From contig DKJA01000049.1 in the NCBI GenBank assembly GCA_002454505.1, positions 25,714 to 33,934 on the forward strand: 8,221 bases of DNA. Direction: 5' to 3'. The notes beneath the pieces are model-generated. The model made no database searches. It was not told the DNA's origin and saw only the letters and a program-made list of their open reading frames with translations. Below are positions 6,342 through 8,221 of this stretch, piece after piece. Both the position numbers and the translations under genes were made by a program. This stretch comes from Oxalobacteraceae bacterium UBA6704 (GTDB taxonomy: Bacteria; Pseudomonadota; Gammaproteobacteria; Burkholderiales; Burkholderiaceae_D). Position 1 is the first letter of the stretch, and each line of letters begins with the position of its first letter.

Positions 6342-6761
6342 ATGGCAAAACTGCAACGTCCCACATCGGCTTTCATCGGTGCCTCATGGATCGCGCTGCT
6401 GGTGGGCGCGGCCGCGTACATGGCAGGGCTGTGGAACGCGACCATGCAGCTGAACGAAAAAGGGTATTACTTCACGATCCTGCTGTACGGCCTGTTTGCC
6501 GCCGTGTCGCTGCAGAAGTCGGTGCGCGACCGGATGGAAGGCATCCCCGTCACCACGCTGTATTTCGGCCTGTGCTGGATCTCCACGCTGGCCGCGCTGG
6601 CGCTGCTCGGCGTCGGGCTGGTCAACGCCACGCTGGCGCTCAGCGAAAAAGGCTTCTATGCGATGTCGTACGTGCTGAGCCTGTTCGCCGCCGTGGCCGT
6701 GCAGAAAAACGTGCGCGACGTGGGCGCGCCGGCGGACGTGCGCAAGGAAGACACCATCTGA
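6342..6761 (+). CDS. yiaA: YiaA family inner-membrane protein
   Basis: A 139-residue membrane protein built from two tandem YiaAB domains. Repeat 1 (about 29-63) has GLWNATMQLNEKGYY and QKSVRD. Repeat 2 (about 92-126) has GLVNATLALSEKGFY and QKNVRD, exactly 63 residues later. Each repeat brings two hydrophobic helices (about 13-30, 42-57, 74-95 and 107-120). E. coli YiaA is about the same length and very similar in these motifs, including the EGIP linker at 66-69. No molecular function is established for the family. The polar C-tail (127-139) probably lies on the cytoplasmic side, which is inference. It is the second gene of a likely two-gene operon with yedI, ending in the strong terminator 43 bases downstream. 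Confidence 0.94.
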   Translation: MAKLQRPTSAFIGASWIALLVGAAAYMAGLWNATMQLNEKGYYFTILLYGLFAAVSLQKSVRDRMEGIPVTTLYFGLCWISTLAALALLGVGLVNATLALSEKGFYAMSYVLSLFAAVAVQKNVRDVGAPADVRKEDTI

Positions 6762-6804
6762 TGCGCATGCCGCCCGGGTAATTCCCGCCGTTTGCAGCAA
6801 ACCG

Positions 6805-6828
6805 GGGCCAGGCGACTGGCCCTTTTTT
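6805..6828 (+). terminator. Intrinsic terminator of the yedI-yiaA transcript
   Basis: A perfect 7-bp stem, GGGCCAG (6805-6811) and CTGGCCC (6816-6822), is capped by a GCGA loop (GNRA type) and followed by six T residues (6823-6828). It is a textbook rho-independent terminator on the + strand, 43 bases after the yiaA stop. Confidence 0.95.
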
Positions 6829-6932
6829 CATCCTTTCTTGCCTCTTCAACAAGCCAACGCCGCCCGCCGGCGTTGCGCCGCTCTCCTCCTTTTTCCGTAG
6901 TCCTTTTCACCGGGTTCCCCACTCCGAGGTTT

Positions 6933-6946
6933 TTGATCTAAATCAA
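6933..6946 (+). promoter_or_regulatory. FNR/Anr-type operator upstream of the Aer gene
   Basis: TTGAT-CTAA-ATCAA is an exact match to the FNR/Anr consensus TTGAT-N4-ATCAA. It is about 140 bases before the Aer start codon. A possible -10, CATAAA (6967-6972), would place the transcription start near 6979-6981. The box centre would then be about 40 bases upstream of it, close to the -41.5 of class II FNR-activated promoters. Oxygen-dependent control of an oxygen/redox taxis receptor makes biological sense; Anr-dependent aer expression is known in Pseudomonas. Binding is inferred, not shown. Confidence 0.7.
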
Positions 6947-7004
6947 GGATTTTGGGGGGTCAGATCCATAAACTTGACTCCGTGGTGAAATTTCCACAAA
7001 GAAA

Positions 7005-7028
7005 TACCGAGGGTTGAAACACTCGGTA
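7005..7028 (+). other. Hairpin in the 5' leader of the Aer gene
   Basis: TACCGAG (7005-7011) and CTCGGTA (7022-7028) form a 7-bp stem around a 10-base loop, followed on the + strand by an A-run, so it is not a + strand terminator. It sits about 40 bases before the ribosome site (AGGAG 7069-7073) and could stabilise the leader. On the - strand the stem is not followed by a T-run, so it gives no terminator there either. Confidence 0.45.
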
Positions 7029-7082
7029 AAAAAACAAGCAAAACAAAACCATAACAGCAGCCCAGGCCAGGAGTAACCGCAG

Positions 7083-8221
7083 ATGCGCAAAAATTTGCCC
7101 GTCACGAACCGTGAAGTCGCGCTCGACGAAGAGCAGGCCATCGTGTCGAAAACCGACCTCGACGGCAAGATCGTCTACGTCAACCCCTACTTCGTCCAGA
7201 TCAGCGGCTTTACCGAGGAAGAACTGATCGGCGCGCCGCAGAATATCGTGCGCCATCCGGACATGCCGTCCGAAGCGTTTGCCGACCTGTGGTCGTCGCT
7301 CCGCAGCGGCACGCCATGGACCGGCTTCGTCAAGAACCGCTGCAAGAACGGCGACCATTACTGGGTCAAGGCGAACATCACGCCGATCCGCGAGCACGGC
7401 CGCACCACCGGCTACATGTCGGTGCGCACCAAGGCCGAGCGCCACCAGGTCAACGACGCCGTGCTGGCCTACGCCGCGCTGCGCGACGGCAGCAAGGATG
7501 TCGAGATCCGCAACGGCCAGATCATCCACCGCGACCTGAAGCACCTGATCGGCCGCCTGTCGCACGTGTCGCTGGGCATGCGCATCTGGCTGTCGACCAG
7601 CGTCGTCAACACGCTGCTGGTGCTGGTCTGCCTGGCCAGCCTGTTTGCCAAGGAAGCATCGGAAGCGGTCCGCTACGGCATCTTCGGCGCCACCTTCGTC
7701 GGCCTGCTGATCAACGTCTTCCTGTGGTACACGCTGCGCGTCGGCATGCTGCAGCCGCTGGCCAGGGCGCTGGTGGGTGCGCGCGCCATCGCGGCCGGCG
7801 ACCTGTCCGGTTCCTTCGAGACCGACAGCACCGACGAAGTGGGCCAGCTGCTGCGCGCGCTGCAGCAGATGAACAGCAACCTGATCGCGACGATCCGCGA
7901 CGTGCGCGTCAACGTGGAAACGATGGCCGTGGCGACGCGCCAGATCGCCGCCGGCAATACCGACCTGTCCGGCCGCACCGAGGCGCAGGCCGCCAGCCTG
8001 GAACAGACGGCATCGTCGATCGACGAATTCTCGTCCACCGTGCGGGCCAATGCCGACAATTCGGTGCAGGCCAACGAACTGGCCGAAGCGGCGTCGCACG
8101 TGGCCGAGCAGGGCGGCACCATCGTCGCCGAAGTGATCGCCACGATGGACGAGATCAACAGCTCGTCGAAACGCATCGTCGACATCATCGCGCTGATCGA
8201 AGGCATCGCCTTCCAGACCAA
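7083..8221 (+). CDS. aer: Aer-type PAS aerotaxis receptor (methyl-accepting chemotaxis protein), 3' end cut by the window
   Basis: 379 codons are visible and the frame is still open at the window edge. Residues about 15-118 form an Aer-like PAS domain that in E. coli binds FAD and senses redox state or oxygen. N34, R57, H58, D60, F66, W79 and N85 fall at the same numbers as in E. coli Aer (VRHPDMP 56-62, PWTGFVKNRCKNGDHYW 78-94). Residues about 168-187 and 199-217 form a hydrophobic hairpin with a very short periplasmic turn. A HAMP domain follows (about 219-270, with P225 and DEVGQL at 251-256), then the start of the signalling coiled coil to GIAFQT (374-379). The highly conserved hairpin tip that should come next is outside the window. 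ATG 7083 has AGGAG (7069-7073) 9 bases upstream. It signals to the CheA/CheW arrays. Confidence 0.93.
   Translation, partial: MRKNLPVTNREVALDEEQAIVSKTDLDGKIVYVNPYFVQISGFTEEELIGAPQNIVRHPDMPSEAFADLWSSLRSGTPWTGFVKNRCKNGDHYWVKANITPIREHGRTTGYMSVRTKAERHQVNDAVLAYAALRDGSKDVEIRNGQIIHRDLKHLIGRLSHVSLGMRIWLSTSVVNTLLVLVCLASLFAKEASEAVRYGIFGATFVGLLINVFLWYTLRVGMLQPLARALVGARAIAAGDLSGSFETDSTDEVGQLLRALQQMNSNLIATIRDVRVNVETMAVATRQIAAGNTDLSGRTEAQAASLEQTASSIDEFSSTVRANADNSVQANELAEAASHVAEQGGTIVAEVIATMDEINSSSKRIVDIIALIEGIAFQT

Larger units (their letters stand above)
6762..7082. other. Non-coding gap with terminator, FNR-type box and leader of the Aer gene
   Basis: This 321-base gap has no credible gene. In order it contains: the yiaA terminator (6805-6828); a 7-bp inverted repeat AACGCCG/CGGCGTT (6856-6862 and 6868-6874) with no T-run; a perfect FNR-type dyad (6933-6946); a possible -10 (6967-6972); and a leader of about 100 bases with a 7-bp hairpin (7005-7028). 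An A-rich stretch and the ribosome site come just before the Aer start. The segment 6931-7060 is distinctly A-rich compared with the flanking genes. Confidence 0.75.

Noticed and set aside
6951..6985. GGGGTCAGATCC...GACTC resembling fragments of dispersed repeats seen in other proteobacteria
   Set aside because: No symmetric partner or second copy is present in the window, so a repeat call cannot be supported from this sequence alone.
6960..8099. A 379-codon open frame on the - strand opposite the Aer gene
   Set aside because: The + strand frame matches Aer residue by residue. The - strand translation is His/Gln/Arg/Ala-rich without any family motif, which is typical of antisense shadow in GC-rich DNA.

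Overview
The window looks like chromosomal DNA of a GC-rich betaproteobacterium, most likely an Oxalobacteraceae member (Massilia/Duganella type). This is an inference from three things: base composition, the ybeD-lipB-lipA cluster, and a FecR/DUF6600 protein. No rRNA or other decisive marker is present. All recognisable genes are housekeeping or common accessory types. I see no transposase, CRISPR array, tRNA, rRNA or phage gene.

Layout. (1) Bases 1-98 hold a possible 3' end of a + strand gene and a 57-bp nested inverted repeat. (2) Bases 99-2140 on the - strand hold ybeD, lipB and lipA, a lipoate synthesis cluster transcribed from right to left. LipB transfers octanoate from acyl carrier protein to target lipoyl domains, and LipA inserts the two sulfurs. 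YbeD is a small conserved protein usually found beside them. (3) Bases 2141-2515 are a non-coding gap with a strong - strand terminator and a 12-bp palindrome ahead of ybeD. (4) Bases 2516-4522 on the - strand encode a large exported FecR-domain/DUF6600 protein. It has four DRNRDGIxDR repeats and a Gln/Pro-rich tail. (5) Bases 4623-5261 on the - strand encode a RhtB/LysE-family amino-acid exporter.

(6) An AT-rich divergent promoter region (5262-5383) separates the exporter from a + strand pair, a YedI/DUF808 membrane protein and a YiaA membrane protein. The pair is closed by a textbook terminator at 6805-6828. (7) After a 321-bp gap, an Aer-type PAS aerotaxis receptor begins at 7083 and runs off the window before its signalling tip. 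The gap carries a perfect FNR/Anr-type box (TTGAT-N4-ATCAA) and a leader hairpin.

The most informative observations are the FNR-type box placed about 40 bp from a plausible transcription start of the oxygen/redox-sensing receptor, and the calcium-loop-like repeats in the FecR/DUF6600 protein. I did not find a convincing undescribed multi-gene system here.
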